Assembly (NCBI RefSeq): GCF_002310815.1
Contig: NZ_CP011033.1
Span: 916,476-980,475 of the forward strand
Source: Pseudoalteromonas tunicata
GTDB taxonomy: Bacteria; Pseudomonadota; Gammaproteobacteria; Enterobacterales; Alteromonadaceae
Length of the DNA stretch: 64,000 nt
Direction: 5' to 3'
This document shows, in pieces, positions 46,306 to 56,997 of this stretch. Both the position numbers and the translations under genes were made by a program. Below the pieces are notes generated by a model, which was not told the origin of the DNA, did not search any database, and worked only from the letters and a program-made list of their open reading frames with translations. Position 1 is the stretch's first letter, and each line of letters opens with the position of its first letter.

Positions 46306-46755
46306 ATGTTAAAGTCTCTATTAGTTGTTGGTTTAGTTGCGGCATCTTCAAATGTATTAGCGCAAGCAAATACAGATAAATTTTATGCAGCAGATAGCTC
46401 TATCGATAGCCAAATTTGTTTAACTGCAGCAGAGCAAGGTTTTTCTGCAGCGCGTAAATTTGCTAATACAAATGGACTCTATATCAGCCGTTTTGATACA
46501 AATTTCTATTGTAATGGTCAACCAATCGACAAGTTTGCTGCAAAATTTGCTAAAGCAAAGTCGGTTGCTGTAGTTAATAATGCTAAAGTAGCATTTTATG
46601 CAGCTGATTCTAAAGTTGAATCTAATTTATGTGTTAAAGCATTACACGAAGGGATCAATAGTTTAAAAACAAATCGCCAGTTGAAGTCATTACAGTGTAA
46701 TGGTGTTAAGATTGAACAATTCATTAAGCGTAACAGCGACAAAGTTGCAATCTAA
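46306..46755 (+). CDS. Secreted DUF3718 protein with internal duplication
   Basis: A 149-residue protein with a signal peptide (cleavage near VLAQA, residue 19). Two copies of a DUF3718 unit follow: FYAADSSIDSQICLTAAEQG and FYAADSKVESNLCVKALHEG, each ending with a second cysteine (FYCNGQPIDKF and LQCNGVKIEQF). The paired cysteines suggest one disulphide per repeat in the periplasm. Function is unknown. The strong promoter suggests abundant expression. Confidence 0.85.
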   Translation: MLKSLLVVGLVAASSNVLAQANTDKFYAADSSIDSQICLTAAEQGFSAARKFANTNGLYISRFDTNFYCNGQPIDKFAAKFAKAKSVAVVNNAKVAFYAADSKVESNLCVKALHEGINSLKTNRQLKSLQCNGVKIEQFIKRNSDKVAI

Positions 46756-46774
46756 TTGCTATTTGTTTGAGATG

Positions 46775-46802
46775 AAAAAACCGACTTTCGTCGGTTTTTT
46801 TA
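46775..46802. terminator. Bidirectional terminator between the DUF3718 and rRNA methyltransferase genes
   Basis: AAAAAACCGAC, tttc, GTCGGTTTTTTT; it overlaps the very end of the facing methyltransferase gene. Confidence 0.9.
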
Positions 46803-48029
46803 TGCACTAATACGTTGTAAGGAAGCAAAATAAAACCCATCGAATCCACTTTGAGCAGGGCTGATAGTTGTTTCATTTATTAATTTATAATTTGGATTAG
46901 CTTTTAAAAAAGCACTCACCTGCAGTTCATTCTCGCTAGGCAAAATAGAGCAGGTTGCATAAACCATGATTCCGTCTACCTTTAGCATTTTACTATAACG
47001 GGTTAATATATCTTGCTGAAGATGACGCAAAGTAGGTAATGACTCACTCATATCAGAGTGCCATTTTGCATCGGGATTACGTTTTAACACCCCAAGACCA
47101 CTACAAGGTACATCAAGTAATAAACGATCGGCACTTTCTTTTAGACGTTTAATTGTTTTACTTGACGTAATTAAACGGGTTTCAATATTGTCAGCGCCAG
47201 CCCGTTTAGCCCGTTGCTTTAAAGCTGCTAATTTATGTTCTTCGATATCCATAGCAAGTAAGCGACCTTTACCTTTCATGTAAGCTGCCAGGCCTAAGGT
47301 TTTACCACCTGCACCAGAACATGCATCAATCACTCGCATACCTGGTTTTACATCTAGAGCTTCAATAATAAGCTGCGACCCCACATCTTGTTGCTCAAAT
47401 AATCCATTTTTAAAGGCTAAACTTTTGAATAATGAACTGTTTGAGGTGATTTCAAGCGCGGTTACACAATCGCTTATTAAGCGCGTTGTAATGTGTTCTT
47501 TTTCTAACGTTTTTTGTAATTCAACTGTGTTTGTTTTTAATAGATTTGCTCTAATAAAACGTTTTGCTGCAAGAGCGAGTGCGCTGCGTTCTTGTGGCCA
47601 TGAATCGGCAAGTTCATTTTCACCTAATGTATTGAGCCAAGCAGGGCAGCCATCCATAAGAGATTGATTATGTTTTGCCGTATCTATTAGTTGTTCAACA
47701 TTATCAATTTCTTGTTGTGTTAACTCGATAAAACTTGGGATAGTCTGTTGCTCTATCTTTGACCAAGCATAGAAGAGTACAGCTGGATTTGAAGTAATAT
47801 GCGTAATGGTATTGCCAGTAATGAAACTATAGAGGTTTAATTTGCGTACCATATCACCTGTGATCTGGGTGATAACAGCATGATCTTGACTGGCATAATC
47901 AAAATTAAAAAAATGCTGAGCATAGGCCTTATCTAATGGGCATTGCGCTTGGGCTACATTATTTAAGATAGTGAGCACTGCTTCATAAACTCGGGGTGTA
48001 ACAATTAGTTGTGACATAGGCTTTACCAT
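46800..48029 (-). CDS. RsmB/NOP2/Sun-type RNA cytosine-C5 methyltransferase
   Basis: A protein of about 409 residues. The N-terminal 200 residues are helical (NusB/RsmB-like), followed by a class I methyltransferase domain: DACSGAGGKTLGLAA (SAM binding), LAMDIEEHKLAALKQRAKRAG, DVPCSGLGVLKRNPD and YATCSILPSEN, the last two supplying the two catalytic cysteines of this family. It modifies a cytosine in rRNA or tRNA; the exact site cannot be told. Homologues start MSQLIVTP, so ATG 48017 may be the true start. Confidence 0.9.
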   Translation of the reverse strand: MVKPMSQLIVTPRVYEAVLTILNNVAQAQCPLDKAYAQHFFNFDYASQDHAVITQITGDMVRKLNLYSFITGNTITHITSNPAVLFYAWSKIEQQTIPSFIELTQQEIDNVEQLIDTAKHNQSLMDGCPAWLNTLGENELADSWPQERSALALAAKRFIRANLLKTNTVELQKTLEKEHITTRLISDCVTALEITSNSSLFKSLAFKNGLFEQQDVGSQLIIEALDVKPGMRVIDACSGAGGKTLGLAAYMKGKGRLLAMDIEEHKLAALKQRAKRAGADNIETRLITSSKTIKRLKESADRLLLDVPCSGLGVLKRNPDAKWHSDMSESLPTLRHLQQDILTRYSKMLKVDGIMVYATCSILPSENELQVSAFLKANPNYKLINETTISPAQSGFDGFYFASLQRISA

Positions 48030-48448
48030 TTTTTAAAATCGCCGAGATGATAGGAGTTCTGGCGCTTTTAGGCAAATTAATAATGCATTATTTTTAAAAT
48101 ATTTATAATAACATTGAAGCAGTAATCTTATTTATATCTATTTACAATAAAAAAATACGCATTAATAATTTAATTAAAAAAATACCTAATACAACTAAGT
48201 ACTTTACAATTTATGTTTTACCGCGTGCTTAATTAAGTACAAATACAAACCTAACAGCCAATAATTAAGATTATGTTAAATTGTATGTGTTTATCTTTTA
48301 TCATCACATGAGTTAAGATTAATAAAAATTAACTCACCTTATTTTGCTTGTTTATTAAGCGATTAACGGTGAAATAATTTAAGTCCAATACTAGACAGTA
48401 TCGGACTTAAGTTTATAATAACAAAAAATAAGAAAATGATTTTACTTT
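48030..48448. other. Intergenic region upstream of the tyrosine recombinase
   Basis: A 419-base AT-rich interval without ORFs. Its only clear structure is the palindrome at 48377-48412. Confidence 0.45.
48377..48412. repeat. Palindrome beside the tyrosine recombinase gene
   Basis: ATTTAAGTCCAATACT and AGTATCGGACTTAAGT are complementary at 14 of 16 positions around AGAC. Two inverted arms with a short centre look like a core site of a tyrosine recombinase or a regulator site. It is 37 bases before the recombinase gene. Confidence 0.5.
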
Positions 48449-49660
48449 ATGCTTGTTGCCTTAGTTGATACTTTAAAACAATTACGTTATCAAATTGCTC
48501 ATTTAGAAGATGATACGCTTGCTACTGAATATCCTGAATTAAATCAATTCATCAAAACCATATTCTTAGATGTTCCACAAGTTAAAACCGATCTGAAATT
48601 TCTTTACTTATTTCTATATGTTTATGGCCGCAAATCTGAAGCAACTTATAGTCGTTTTAGAAATGAAATAGAACGTTTCTATTTATGGTCTTGGTGTATT
48701 CAGCATAAATCAATTTTTGATCTAAGACGTGATGACATTGAAGCCTATGTTGAATTTGTTATGGAACCTTTAGGCTCTTGGTCAAGTGATTCTGTGCAAT
48801 GGCGTTATAAAGATAAAGAAGGACAGAGAATATTTAACAAAAATTGGCGCCCTTTTATGGTAAAAAAAAGCGCTATTAGTCAGCAAACAATCTCGTCTAT
48901 GTTTACCGCGCTTAATGTTTTTTATAAATTTGCAATTTTAGAAGAAAAAACGTTCGCTAATTATGTGCCTGTAGTTAAAAAAAATAGCCCTTTTTTGATT
49001 GTTCAATCTCAAATAAATCAACCAGATACTCTTAGTGATATTCAATGGGAGTATGTTTTTGGCGTGACAAAAGACGTATGCGCTACAGAGCCTGATTTTG
49101 AGCGTAATCTATTTACCTTGGCATGTTTAAAAGGTTTATATTTACGAATATCTGAATTGTCTGAACGTCCACAATGGTCACCTGTTATGTCTCATTTTTG
49201 GCAAGATAATGATGGCTTTTGGTTTTTACGTGTTATGGGAAAAGGCAATAAGTTACGTGATGTGACTTTATCCGATGATTTTACTCATTATCTTAAACGT
49301 TACCGTATATATCGAGGCCTTCCTAGTTTACCAACTGCTGATGAGCCCTTCCCGATTATTCATAAAATTCGAGGCCAAGGGGGTATGGAAGTGAGGCAAA
49401 TTCGGCGCTTAGTAAAACAAAGTTTTGATCTTGCAGAGCATTCTTTAAGAAAAGATGGATTTATTGATGATGCGGAGCAACTTAGTTGTGCAACTGCACA
49501 TTGGCTCAGACATACAGGTGCAACACATGATGCCCAAACGCGACCTTTAAAGCATTTATCAGAGGATTTAGGTCATGCAAAACTTGCTACAACGGACCAA
49601 ATTTATATTCAAACAAATGTAAAAGACCGCGCTAAGTCAGGCATTAATAGGAAAATTTAA
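48449..49660 (+). CDS. Tyrosine recombinase (site-specific integrase)
   Basis: A 403-residue recombinase. An N-terminal SAM-like core-binding domain (LFLYVYGRKSEATYSRFRNEIERF) is followed by the catalytic domain with all expected residues: arginine in LKGLYLRISEL, lysine in MGKGNKLRDV, H351 and R354 in AHWLRHTG, H376 in DLGHAKLATT and Y386 in TTDQIYIQT. It lacks the extra helix of integron integrases, so it is not IntI. No phage or island genes surround it, and an antiporter gene follows after one base. Confidence 0.9.
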   Translation: MLVALVDTLKQLRYQIAHLEDDTLATEYPELNQFIKTIFLDVPQVKTDLKFLYLFLYVYGRKSEATYSRFRNEIERFYLWSWCIQHKSIFDLRRDDIEAYVEFVMEPLGSWSSDSVQWRYKDKEGQRIFNKNWRPFMVKKSAISQQTISSMFTALNVFYKFAILEEKTFANYVPVVKKNSPFLIVQSQINQPDTLSDIQWEYVFGVTKDVCATEPDFERNLFTLACLKGLYLRISELSERPQWSPVMSHFWQDNDGFWFLRVMGKGNKLRDVTLSDDFTHYLKRYRIYRGLPSLPTADEPFPIIHKIRGQGGMEVRQIRRLVKQSFDLAEHSLRKDGFIDDAEQLSCATAHWLRHTGATHDAQTRPLKHLSEDLGHAKLATTDQIYIQTNVKDRAKSGINRKI

Positions 49661-49661
49661 C

Positions 49662-50855
49662 ATGGAATATCAGGTTTTATTTTTTGTTGCCTGCTCAGCC
49701 TTTATTTATTCTGTTGCTGTTAGGCAGTTTGCTCATGCAGAGATCACCGGGCCGATGTTCTTTGTTTTTGTTGGACTCGCTATCCATTATTTTGTTTTCG
49801 AAACATCTGTTGATTTAAGTAACGTGCAGCCGATATTTCAAATTTTTGTTGAATTGACTTTGGCATCCGTTATTTTTATTGATGCATCAAATTCAAACTT
49901 AAAAACATTACGAACTAATTGGCTCATACCCACATTATTATTGCTTGTTGCCCTACCCTTAACATTTTTACTCGCTGCGGTTATTGCCCAATTTATTTTT
50001 CCAAGTTTACCAATTATGTATGCTGCATTAATCGCGATAATAGTAACACCTACAGATGCGGCTTTATGCAAAGGCTTTATTGTGAATAAATTTGTTCCTG
50101 AGAAATTGCGAGAAGGAATTAATTTTGAAAGTGGGCTTAATGATGGTTTATGTGTGCCGATTTTTTTACTGATTATGTTAATGATTAACCAACCGCAGGA
50201 ATCTAAAAATATTGGTCTAGTCTTGCATTTATTTTTGCATCAAATTGGAATTGCTGTCAGCCTTGCAACCGTATCGATGTTCATAACGTTAAAAATAATT
50301 TCTTACTGTGAACAACGACACTTATTTGCTAAAACTACCAGTCCATTCCTAATGACGTCTTTAGCAATTTGTATTTATGCACTGACTCAATATTTTGGCG
50401 GTAGTGGATTTATTGCCGCATTTGTGGCTGGACTATTTTTTGATTGGTTTTATAAAGGCAATGTAAAACAAAAATTATTATCTGACTCTGAGCAATTATC
50501 AGATTTTATGTCGTCATTAATTTGGTGTGTGTTTGGCTTTTTAGCCGGTATTTTATTATTCACTCATTTGAATTTTAAAATCATTTTCTTCAGTGTGTTA
50601 GCTTTAACATTAGTTCGCATGTTACCTGTTTTTATTGTGCTAAATGTTACTGCGCTAAGTATTAAAGATCGAATTATTTTAGCGTGGTTTGGACCAAGAG
50701 GAATGGCATCTATAGTATTTACTTTAATGGTCTACCAAAGTGACATTCCATACAAAAATGAAATTGTTGAAGTGAGTTTCAGTGTCATTCTTTTGAGTGT
50801 GTTGTTACATGGTATTTCAACACGGCCATTAATCAATCTGTTTAAAAAGGCTTAG
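49662..50855 (+). CDS. CPA1-type cation:proton antiporter
   Basis: A 397-residue membrane protein with about 12 helices. The ion-binding pattern FESGLNDGLCVPIFLLI is that of NhaP-like sodium/hydrogen exchangers, with VTPTDAALCKGFIV on helix 4/5 and a late WFGPRGMASIVFTLMV. It moves sodium or potassium out against protons. It starts one base after the recombinase gene, which suggests translational coupling although no functional link is obvious. Confidence 0.9.
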   Translation: MEYQVLFFVACSAFIYSVAVRQFAHAEITGPMFFVFVGLAIHYFVFETSVDLSNVQPIFQIFVELTLASVIFIDASNSNLKTLRTNWLIPTLLLLVALPLTFLLAAVIAQFIFPSLPIMYAALIAIIVTPTDAALCKGFIVNKFVPEKLREGINFESGLNDGLCVPIFLLIMLMINQPQESKNIGLVLHLFLHQIGIAVSLATVSMFITLKIISYCEQRHLFAKTTSPFLMTSLAICIYALTQYFGGSGFIAAFVAGLFFDWFYKGNVKQKLLSDSEQLSDFMSSLIWCVFGFLAGILLFTHLNFKIIFFSVLALTLVRMLPVFIVLNVTALSIKDRIILAWFGPRGMASIVFTLMVYQSDIPYKNEIVEVSFSVILLSVLLHGISTRPLINLFKKA

Positions 50856-50876
50856 CTTTTAACTAAGCCTTTTTAT
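50844..50876. terminator. Bidirectional terminator between antiporter and ydiJ
   Basis: AAAAAGGCTTAG, cttttaa, CTAAGCCTTTTT; it includes the stop codon of the antiporter. Confidence 0.9.
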
Positions 50877-50880
50877 TAAA

Positions 50881-53800
50881 TTATAAGATGTTTGCTAAAA
50901 ACTCGATCGGATGTTTTGGTTTTTGTTTTTCAAAACGTTTCACTTGGCTTCGACAAGAAAAACCAGTTGCTAAAATTGTTTCAATTGGCGCTGCATCTAT
51001 TTCTGGTTTCCAGCTCATTTGATATAACTTTTTAGAGTTTTCTTGATTTTGAACTTCATGACCATAAGTCCCCGCCATACCACAGCAACCAGTTGCCGGC
51101 GTTTTTAATTGATAACCAAGTTGTTGAAAAATATTTTTCCATACATTAACTGATTGAGGCAGCGCAGTGGTTTCAGTGCAGTGACTTAATAAAGTTAATG
51201 GCAGTTCAACTTTATTATTTAGTTGAGGAAATTCTTGATCAGCTAACCATTCATGAGCAAGTAATACTGAAAAATCTCCCCGCTCATTTTTCAAAATTGA
51301 TTTATACTCATCGCGGTAACACATGACTAGTGATGCATCGAGTCCAACAAGTGGGATACCTAATTTAGTTATTTGATTTAAAAACTCAGCACTATTTTTA
51401 GCTGTACTTTGAAATTCATTTAGAAATCCTTTTACATGTTGAGCCTTACCATTTGGTTTAAATGGTAAAACAAAAACGCGTTTGTTTAATTTTTCAATTA
51501 GTTGCACAAAACTAGTTACTAATTCTGCTTCATAAAAACTGGTAAAAGGGTCTTGAACAATCAAAACCGTATTTTGTTTTTCTTGCTCTGATAATTTTGA
51601 AACAAAATCAAAATCAAATTTGTGATTTTGATTTTGATTTAATTGCTGGGCTAAAGTAGGTTGGCTTAAAATTGGAGTATCGACATACCCAACCGTCTTT
51701 TTAATTAAAGATTGTATCGCACTGTTTTTCAAAAATGGATTAATTAGCCATGCTGCTTTTGACATCAGAGGCGCAGTCATTTCTATATTGCTGACAATGT
51801 AATCTTTGAATGGGCGGTTATAAATACTGTGATAATAATTTAAAAATCGAGACCGAAAAGTGGGAACATCAACTTTGATTGGGCATGCAGTTGTGCATGC
51901 TTTACAAGCTAAACATTCATCCATAGATTGTTTTACTTCATGATTAAAATCATAGAGTTGTTTGGCTTTATTTTTATCATTTTCACGGCGAGTCAACCAG
52001 CTCGTTTTTTTACCTGCGATAAGTTGATTTTCAACTGCTAAGACATCAATGTTTTGTTCGTTTTGTAAACGTAACCATTCTCGCATCAAACTTGCGCGAC
52101 CTTTTGGTGAATATCTACGATCTCCCGTTACTTTGTAGGATGGACACATAGGTGATGCTTCATCATAATTAAAGCACAAACCATTGCCATTACAGTTCAT
52201 CGCATTTTCAAAACTTGTTTTAACTACTGTTGGAATCTCACGGTCGAACCATGCCCTTTTCTGTCCATTAACACTGACGAGTTGATCCTTTGAATCAAGA
52301 GGCGTACAAATTTTGCCAGGATTAAAACGATTCGTTGGATCGAACACCGTTTTTATTTTCCGAAGTTGTAAAAATAAGTCTTCACCAAAAAATTCTGGGC
52401 CGTATTCGCTTCGGTAACCCTTACCATGCTCGCCCCACATCAGGCCACCATATTTAGCCGTCAGTTTTACAACTTGATCTGAAACAGTTCGCAATAATTT
52501 TTCTTGAATGGGATCACACATGTCTAAGGCGGGTCGTACATGTAAAACACCAGCATCAACATGGCCAAACATACCATAGTGTAAATTATGGCTGTCGAGC
52601 AACGATCTAAATTCCACGATAAAATCAGCGAGGTTTTCAGGGGGTACGGCTGTATCTTCAGCAAACGCGAGCGGTTTTTGTTGACCTTTAGTATTGCCCA
52701 ATAGACCAACCGATTTTTTTCGCATGGTATAAATTTTAAGTATATCAGCTTTATTAGTAAGGACTTGGTAACCTATAATCCCTTCTTGTTGTTGGTTAAT
52801 CTTTTCATCTAACTGCAGACATAAAGATTTAACTTTTTCATCCATCTCAGTTTGTTGTTCAGCATTAAACTCAACCATATTGAGGCCAAGCATGGTTTTG
52901 TTTGGCACATCTTTTATTAAGTCCGATACTGAATGCCAAACGATATCTTCACGTGCAAGATTTAAAACTTTACTATCAACAGTTTCAACTGAAGTTGCGT
53001 TTGCTGCTACTAAAAATGGTGAGTTTCTTAAGGCGGAATCAAAGCTGTCATACTTTATATTGATCAGCGTTTTATAAGTAGCAATGGGTGTAATATTTAA
53101 TTTTGCTTCAGTAACAATTCCCAATGAACCTTCAGAACCAGTAATGATTCTTGATAAATCAAATTTAGTTAAGTCTTCATTAAAGATGTGTTCGAGGTCA
53201 TACCCAGTTAAAAACCGGTTTAGTCGCGGGAATTTAGATAAAATCGATTCTCTTTTCTCAAGGCCAATGTTAAGTACAGTTTTATAAATCAGCCCTTCTA
53301 AGTCATGTTTTTCTGCTATCTTTTTTGCAGTTTCAATAGCTATTTGTGAGGTAAGAATCTCAACACCGGAAATTAATGATGTTGTTAAACTTAAAACATG
53401 ATCACTGGTTTTACCGTAAACTAAAGAACCTTGGCCAGATGCATCCGTATTTATCATGCCACCTATTGTTGCTCGGTTACTCGTTGATAAGTCAGGTGCA
53501 AAGAAAAAGCCAAAAGGTTTTAGGTAATCGTTTAATTGATCTTTTATTACACCAGCCTCTACACGTACCCACTTTTCTTCAACATTAATTTCTATAATTT
53601 CACGCATGTAGCGAGATAAATCAACTACGATACCGGGGGTCAACGATTGGCCATTTGTGCCAGTCCCTCCGCCTCTAGGTCCAAAAGTCAAACTTGAAAA
53701 TTTATCTTGGCTCGCGACCTTGAGTGCTAAATTAATATCATCTTTATTTTTTGGGAAAATAACGGCTTGAGGAAGTTCTTGGTAAATACTGTTATCTGTC

Positions 53801-53925
53801 GATGAGATTAAGCGGGTGCTATAGCTAATATCACAATCACCAGAAAATCCATTGTTGGTTAAGTATTCGATATAATTATTGATTAAATCAGGTACGGTTT
53901 TTTGTTGATCGATTATTGCTATCAT
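50881..53925 (-). CDS. ydiJ: YdiJ-type FAD/Fe-S oxidoreductase (D-2-hydroxyglutarate dehydrogenase family)
   Basis: A 1014-residue flavo-iron-sulphur protein. An N-terminal FAD-binding PCMH domain (GPRGGGTGTNGQSLTPGIVVDLS; TIGGMINTDASGQGSLVYG) is followed by the FAD oxidase C domain (HVDAGVLHVRP), a ferredoxin-like cluster (ECLACKACTTACPIKV) and a C-terminal CCG region (LSHCTETTA, GCCGMAGTYGHE). Domain order and length match Escherichia coli YdiJ, which oxidises D-2-hydroxyglutarate. It is transcribed alone from a divergent promoter. Confidence 0.93.
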   Translation of the reverse strand: MIAIIDQQKTVPDLINNYIEYLTNNGFSGDCDISYSTRLISSTDNSIYQELPQAVIFPKNKDDINLALKVASQDKFSSLTFGPRGGGTGTNGQSLTPGIVVDLSRYMREIIEINVEEKWVRVEAGVIKDQLNDYLKPFGFFFAPDLSTSNRATIGGMINTDASGQGSLVYGKTSDHVLSLTTSLISGVEILTSQIAIETAKKIAEKHDLEGLIYKTVLNIGLEKRESILSKFPRLNRFLTGYDLEHIFNEDLTKFDLSRIITGSEGSLGIVTEAKLNITPIATYKTLINIKYDSFDSALRNSPFLVAANATSVETVDSKVLNLAREDIVWHSVSDLIKDVPNKTMLGLNMVEFNAEQQTEMDEKVKSLCLQLDEKINQQQEGIIGYQVLTNKADILKIYTMRKKSVGLLGNTKGQQKPLAFAEDTAVPPENLADFIVEFRSLLDSHNLHYGMFGHVDAGVLHVRPALDMCDPIQEKLLRTVSDQVVKLTAKYGGLMWGEHGKGYRSEYGPEFFGEDLFLQLRKIKTVFDPTNRFNPGKICTPLDSKDQLVSVNGQKRAWFDREIPTVVKTSFENAMNCNGNGLCFNYDEASPMCPSYKVTGDRRYSPKGRASLMREWLRLQNEQNIDVLAVENQLIAGKKTSWLTRRENDKNKAKQLYDFNHEVKQSMDECLACKACTTACPIKVDVPTFRSRFLNYYHSIYNRPFKDYIVSNIEMTAPLMSKAAWLINPFLKNSAIQSLIKKTVGYVDTPILSQPTLAQQLNQNQNHKFDFDFVSKLSEQEKQNTVLIVQDPFTSFYEAELVTSFVQLIEKLNKRVFVLPFKPNGKAQHVKGFLNEFQSTAKNSAEFLNQITKLGIPLVGLDASLVMCYRDEYKSILKNERGDFSVLLAHEWLADQEFPQLNNKVELPLTLLSHCTETTALPQSVNVWKNIFQQLGYQLKTPATGCCGMAGTYGHEVQNQENSKKLYQMSWKPEIDAAPIETILATGFSCRSQVKRFEKQKPKHPIEFLANIL

Positions 53926-54068
53926 GACGGCGAATTATAGTGACTGCTTGATTGGCATTATAACACGTGATTTTACTTTGAAAATTAAGCCATTGATGTT
54001 TTGTAACATCATTTAATACTTTGTAATTTATAACTGGTTATACTTAAGCGACTAAGGAGTGAATAATT

Positions 54069-54278
54069 ATGAAAAAAACTTTTTTTACATTTTTTGCGAT
54101 TTTGTTTTTTGTGCTTGGGGCTATTTTCTTTATTGTGCCTGGACCTTCTTTAATTTTTATAATGTTAGGTTTATTTTTGTTATCTTTTTACTATCCAAAA
54201 GCGCGTTATTATCTAAAACGTTGTCAATCCCTACTGCAAAAATCGTGCTATGCAATTGATAAAGCACTCAAAAAATAA
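54069..54278 (+). CDS. Small PGPGW-like membrane protein
   Basis: A 69-residue protein with two membrane helices around the IVPGPSLIFIMLGLFLL turn, characteristic of the short PGPGW-type transmembrane proteins, and a basic C-terminal tail. Function is unknown. AAGGAG lies before the ATG at a suitable distance. The gene sits between ydiJ and ppsA, divergent from ydiJ. Confidence 0.8.
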   Translation: MKKTFFTFFAILFFVLGAIFFIVPGPSLIFIMLGLFLLSFYYPKARYYLKRCQSLLQKSCYAIDKALKK

Positions 54279-54302
54279 AAGGGAGCAAAGCTCCCTTTTT
54301 AT
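54277..54302. terminator. Bidirectional terminator between the small membrane protein and ppsA
   Basis: AAAAGGGAGC, aaa, GCTCCCTTTTT. Confidence 0.9.
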
Positions 54303-54324
54303 CAATCTTTGATTAAAAAAATGA

Positions 54325-56724
54325 TTAGTGCTTAAGTTGTTTAGCTAGGTATAACCAAGTTTCTAAAACAGTATCAGGATTTAATGATACTGAATCAATA
54401 CCTTGTTCAACTAACCATGCCGCAAAATCTGCGTGATCAGATGGACCTTGGCCACAAATACCTACATATTTGCCTTTTGCTTTAGCACTTTGAATAGCCA
54501 TTGAAAGTAATTTTTTTATGGCTGGATTACGTTCATCAAATAAATGGGCGATTAAACCTGAATCTCGATCTAAGCCTAAGGTTAATTGGGTTAAATCGTT
54601 AGAACCGATTGAAAAACCATCGAAATATTCTAAAAACTCGTCTGCCAATAATGCATTTGATGGTAACTCACACATCATGATCACTTTTAAACCATTTTCG
54701 CCACGTTTTAGACCATGTTCTTCGAGTAACTCGATAACACGTTTACCTTCTTCCAATGTGCGAACAAATGGGATCATAATTTCAACATTTTGCATGTCCA
54801 TCTGGTTACGTACACGTTTAATTGCTTCGCATTCAAGTGCAAAACATTCGCGGAAATCATCCGAAATATAACGTGCAGCACCGCGAAAACCGATCATAGG
54901 GTTTTCTTCTTCTGGCTCGTATTGACGACCACCGACTAAATTTGCATATTCGTTAGATTTGAAATCAGACATACGGACAATAACGCGCTCTGGTGCAAAG
55001 GCGCAACCAAGAGTCGCAATACCTTCAACTAATTTAGCGATGTAAAATTCAACTGGTGATTCATAACCTGCAATCATGTCATTGATTTCAGCTTTAATAG
55101 CATCAGGTTGTTTATCAAAATTAATAAGTGCTTTTGGATGAACACCAATCATGCGATTAATAATGAATTCTAAGCGAGCCAAACCGACGCCAGCATGCGG
55201 TAAACGAGCGAAATCAAACGCGCGCTCTGGGTTTCCGACATTCATCATTATTTTCATAGGTAATTTAGGCATTTCATCAACACGAGATGTGATCACTTCG
55301 TGTTTAAGCTGGCCTTCATAAATGAAACCTGTATCACCTTCTGCGCAAGAAACTGTGACAAGTTGACCATTTTTGATTAAATCAGTTGCATTACCACAAC
55401 CAACTACCGCTGGGATCCCAAGTTCACGAGCAATGATAGCGGCATGACATGTACGACCGCCACGATTTGTAACGATAGCTGCGGCACGTTTCATGATTGG
55501 TTCCCAATCAGGATCAGTCATATCTGTAACAAGAACATCACCGACTTGTACTTTATCCATTTCACTAATTGAATTAAGTACTCGTACCACACCCGAACCA
55601 ATTTTGTGACCAATTGCACGGCCTTCAACGATTACATTTGATGTTTCGTTAAGTTGATAACGTTCCATCACATTAGTATCTTCGTTAGAGCGAACCGTTT
55701 CAGGTCTAGCTTGTACGATATATAATTTACCGTCGTTACCATCTTTGGCCCATTCTATATCCATTGGACGGCCATAATGTTTTTCGATAATGACAGCTTG
55801 TTTTGCAAGTTCCATTACTTCGGCATCAGTTATTGAGAACTTGTTGCTTCTTGCAGCTTCAATATTAACGATTTCAACTTGTTTGCCATGGCTTAAATCA
55901 GTTGAGTAAATCATTTCAATTGCTTTTGAACCAATGTTTCTACGAACAACTGCAGGTACATTTTTGGCTAAAGTTGGTTTATGAACATAAAATTCATCTG
56001 GATTAACAGCACCCTGCACCACCATTTCGCCTAAGCCATAGCTAGAGGTGATAAATACAACATCCTCAAAACCAGATTCAGTATCAATACTGAACATTAC
56101 GCCTGAGGCTGCTTTATCAGAACGAACCATGCGTTGAATACCCGCAGATAAAGCAACACCGCGGTGGTCATAACCTTGATGCACGCGATACGAAATAGCT
56201 CTGTCATTAAATAATGAGGCAAATACATGCTTGATAGCTATCATAACAGCATCTAAGCCACGGACATTTAAGAAGGTTTCTTGCTGTCCAGCGAACGAAG
56301 CATCTGGCATGTCTTCTGCTGTTGCCGATGAGCGAACTGCAAAAGAAACATCAGCGTGTGAATCACCATGTAACTGATTATAAGCTTGTTCAATTGCTTG
56401 ATTTAATTGAGGTTGAAACGGTGTGTCGATGATCCATTGACGAATATTTGAACCCACTTGTGCGAGCTTATTAACATCGTCTACATCTAATTGGTCTAAT
56501 ACATCATAGATCCGGGCATTTAAACCAGATTGCTCTAAAAAGTCATTAAATGCTACCGATGTTGTAGCAAAACCACCAGGGACTTGGACACCTGCGTTTG
56601 CTAAGTTAGAAATCATTTCACCTAGAGATGCATTTTTACCTCCTACGCGAGGAACATCATGCATGCCTAAATCTTGATACCAGAGAATGTATTCTTGAGA
56701 GAGTGTAGTACTATTTGAAATCAT
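54325..56724 (-). CDS. ppsA: Phosphoenolpyruvate synthase
   Basis: A 799-residue enzyme making phosphoenolpyruvate from pyruvate and ATP in gluconeogenesis. Domains in order: ATP-grasp/PPDK-N ([36 protein letters not shown]), phosphohistidine swivelling domain with the active histidine in [24 protein letters not shown], and a TIM barrel with [18 protein letters not shown] and GICGQGPSD. Its regulator ppsR is divergent just upstream, the usual layout. Confidence 0.97.
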   Translation of the reverse strand: MISNSTTLSQEYILWYQDLGMHDVPRVGGKNASLGEMISNLANAGVQVPGGFATTSVAFNDFLEQSGLNARIYDVLDQLDVDDVNKLAQVGSNIRQWIIDTPFQPQLNQAIEQAYNQLHGDSHADVSFAVRSSATAEDMPDASFAGQQETFLNVRGLDAVMIAIKHVFASLFNDRAISYRVHQGYDHRGVALSAGIQRMVRSDKAASGVMFSIDTESGFEDVVFITSSYGLGEMVVQGAVNPDEFYVHKPTLAKNVPAVVRRNIGSKAIEMIYSTDLSHGKQVEIVNIEAARSNKFSITDAEVMELAKQAVIIEKHYGRPMDIEWAKDGNDGKLYIVQARPETVRSNEDTNVMERYQLNETSNVIVEGRAIGHKIGSGVVRVLNSISEMDKVQVGDVLVTDMTDPDWEPIMKRAAAIVTNRGGRTCHAAIIARELGIPAVVGCGNATDLIKNGQLVTVSCAEGDTGFIYEGQLKHEVITSRVDEMPKLPMKIMMNVGNPERAFDFARLPHAGVGLARLEFIINRMIGVHPKALINFDKQPDAIKAEINDMIAGYESPVEFYIAKLVEGIATLGCAFAPERVIVRMSDFKSNEYANLVGGRQYEPEEENPMIGFRGAARYISDDFRECFALECEAIKRVRNQMDMQNVEIMIPFVRTLEEGKRVIELLEEHGLKRGENGLKVIMMCELPSNALLADEFLEYFDGFSIGSNDLTQLTLGLDRDSGLIAHLFDERNPAIKKLLSMAIQSAKAKGKYVGICGQGPSDHADFAAWLVEQGIDSVSLNPDTVLETWLYLAKQLKH

Positions 56725-56997
56725 TTAATATTTCACTATATAGTTAAAGGGTTAAAATAATTTACATTCTTGTATAACTATTTTAATCAATCCCTAGATT
56801 TGAACGGGGTTAATACAGCTTTAGCACTTCTAAGTTACAGAACAACAATATGTAACTTTAGTAAAGTTTAAATAAACCTTCCATAAAGCGCACCCTAATT
56901 CTACACTGTGCTGCATACATACGTAAACACACGTATTAAATTTAACTCATTGTTATTTAATATCCATGCGGCTTTTTTGCATGTTTAAGGAGAACTC

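Noticed and set aside
48449-49660. Tyrosine recombinase as the integron integrase
   Set aside because: It lacks the IntI-specific extra helix region, is 31 kb from the array, and has no attI or cassette promoter nearby.
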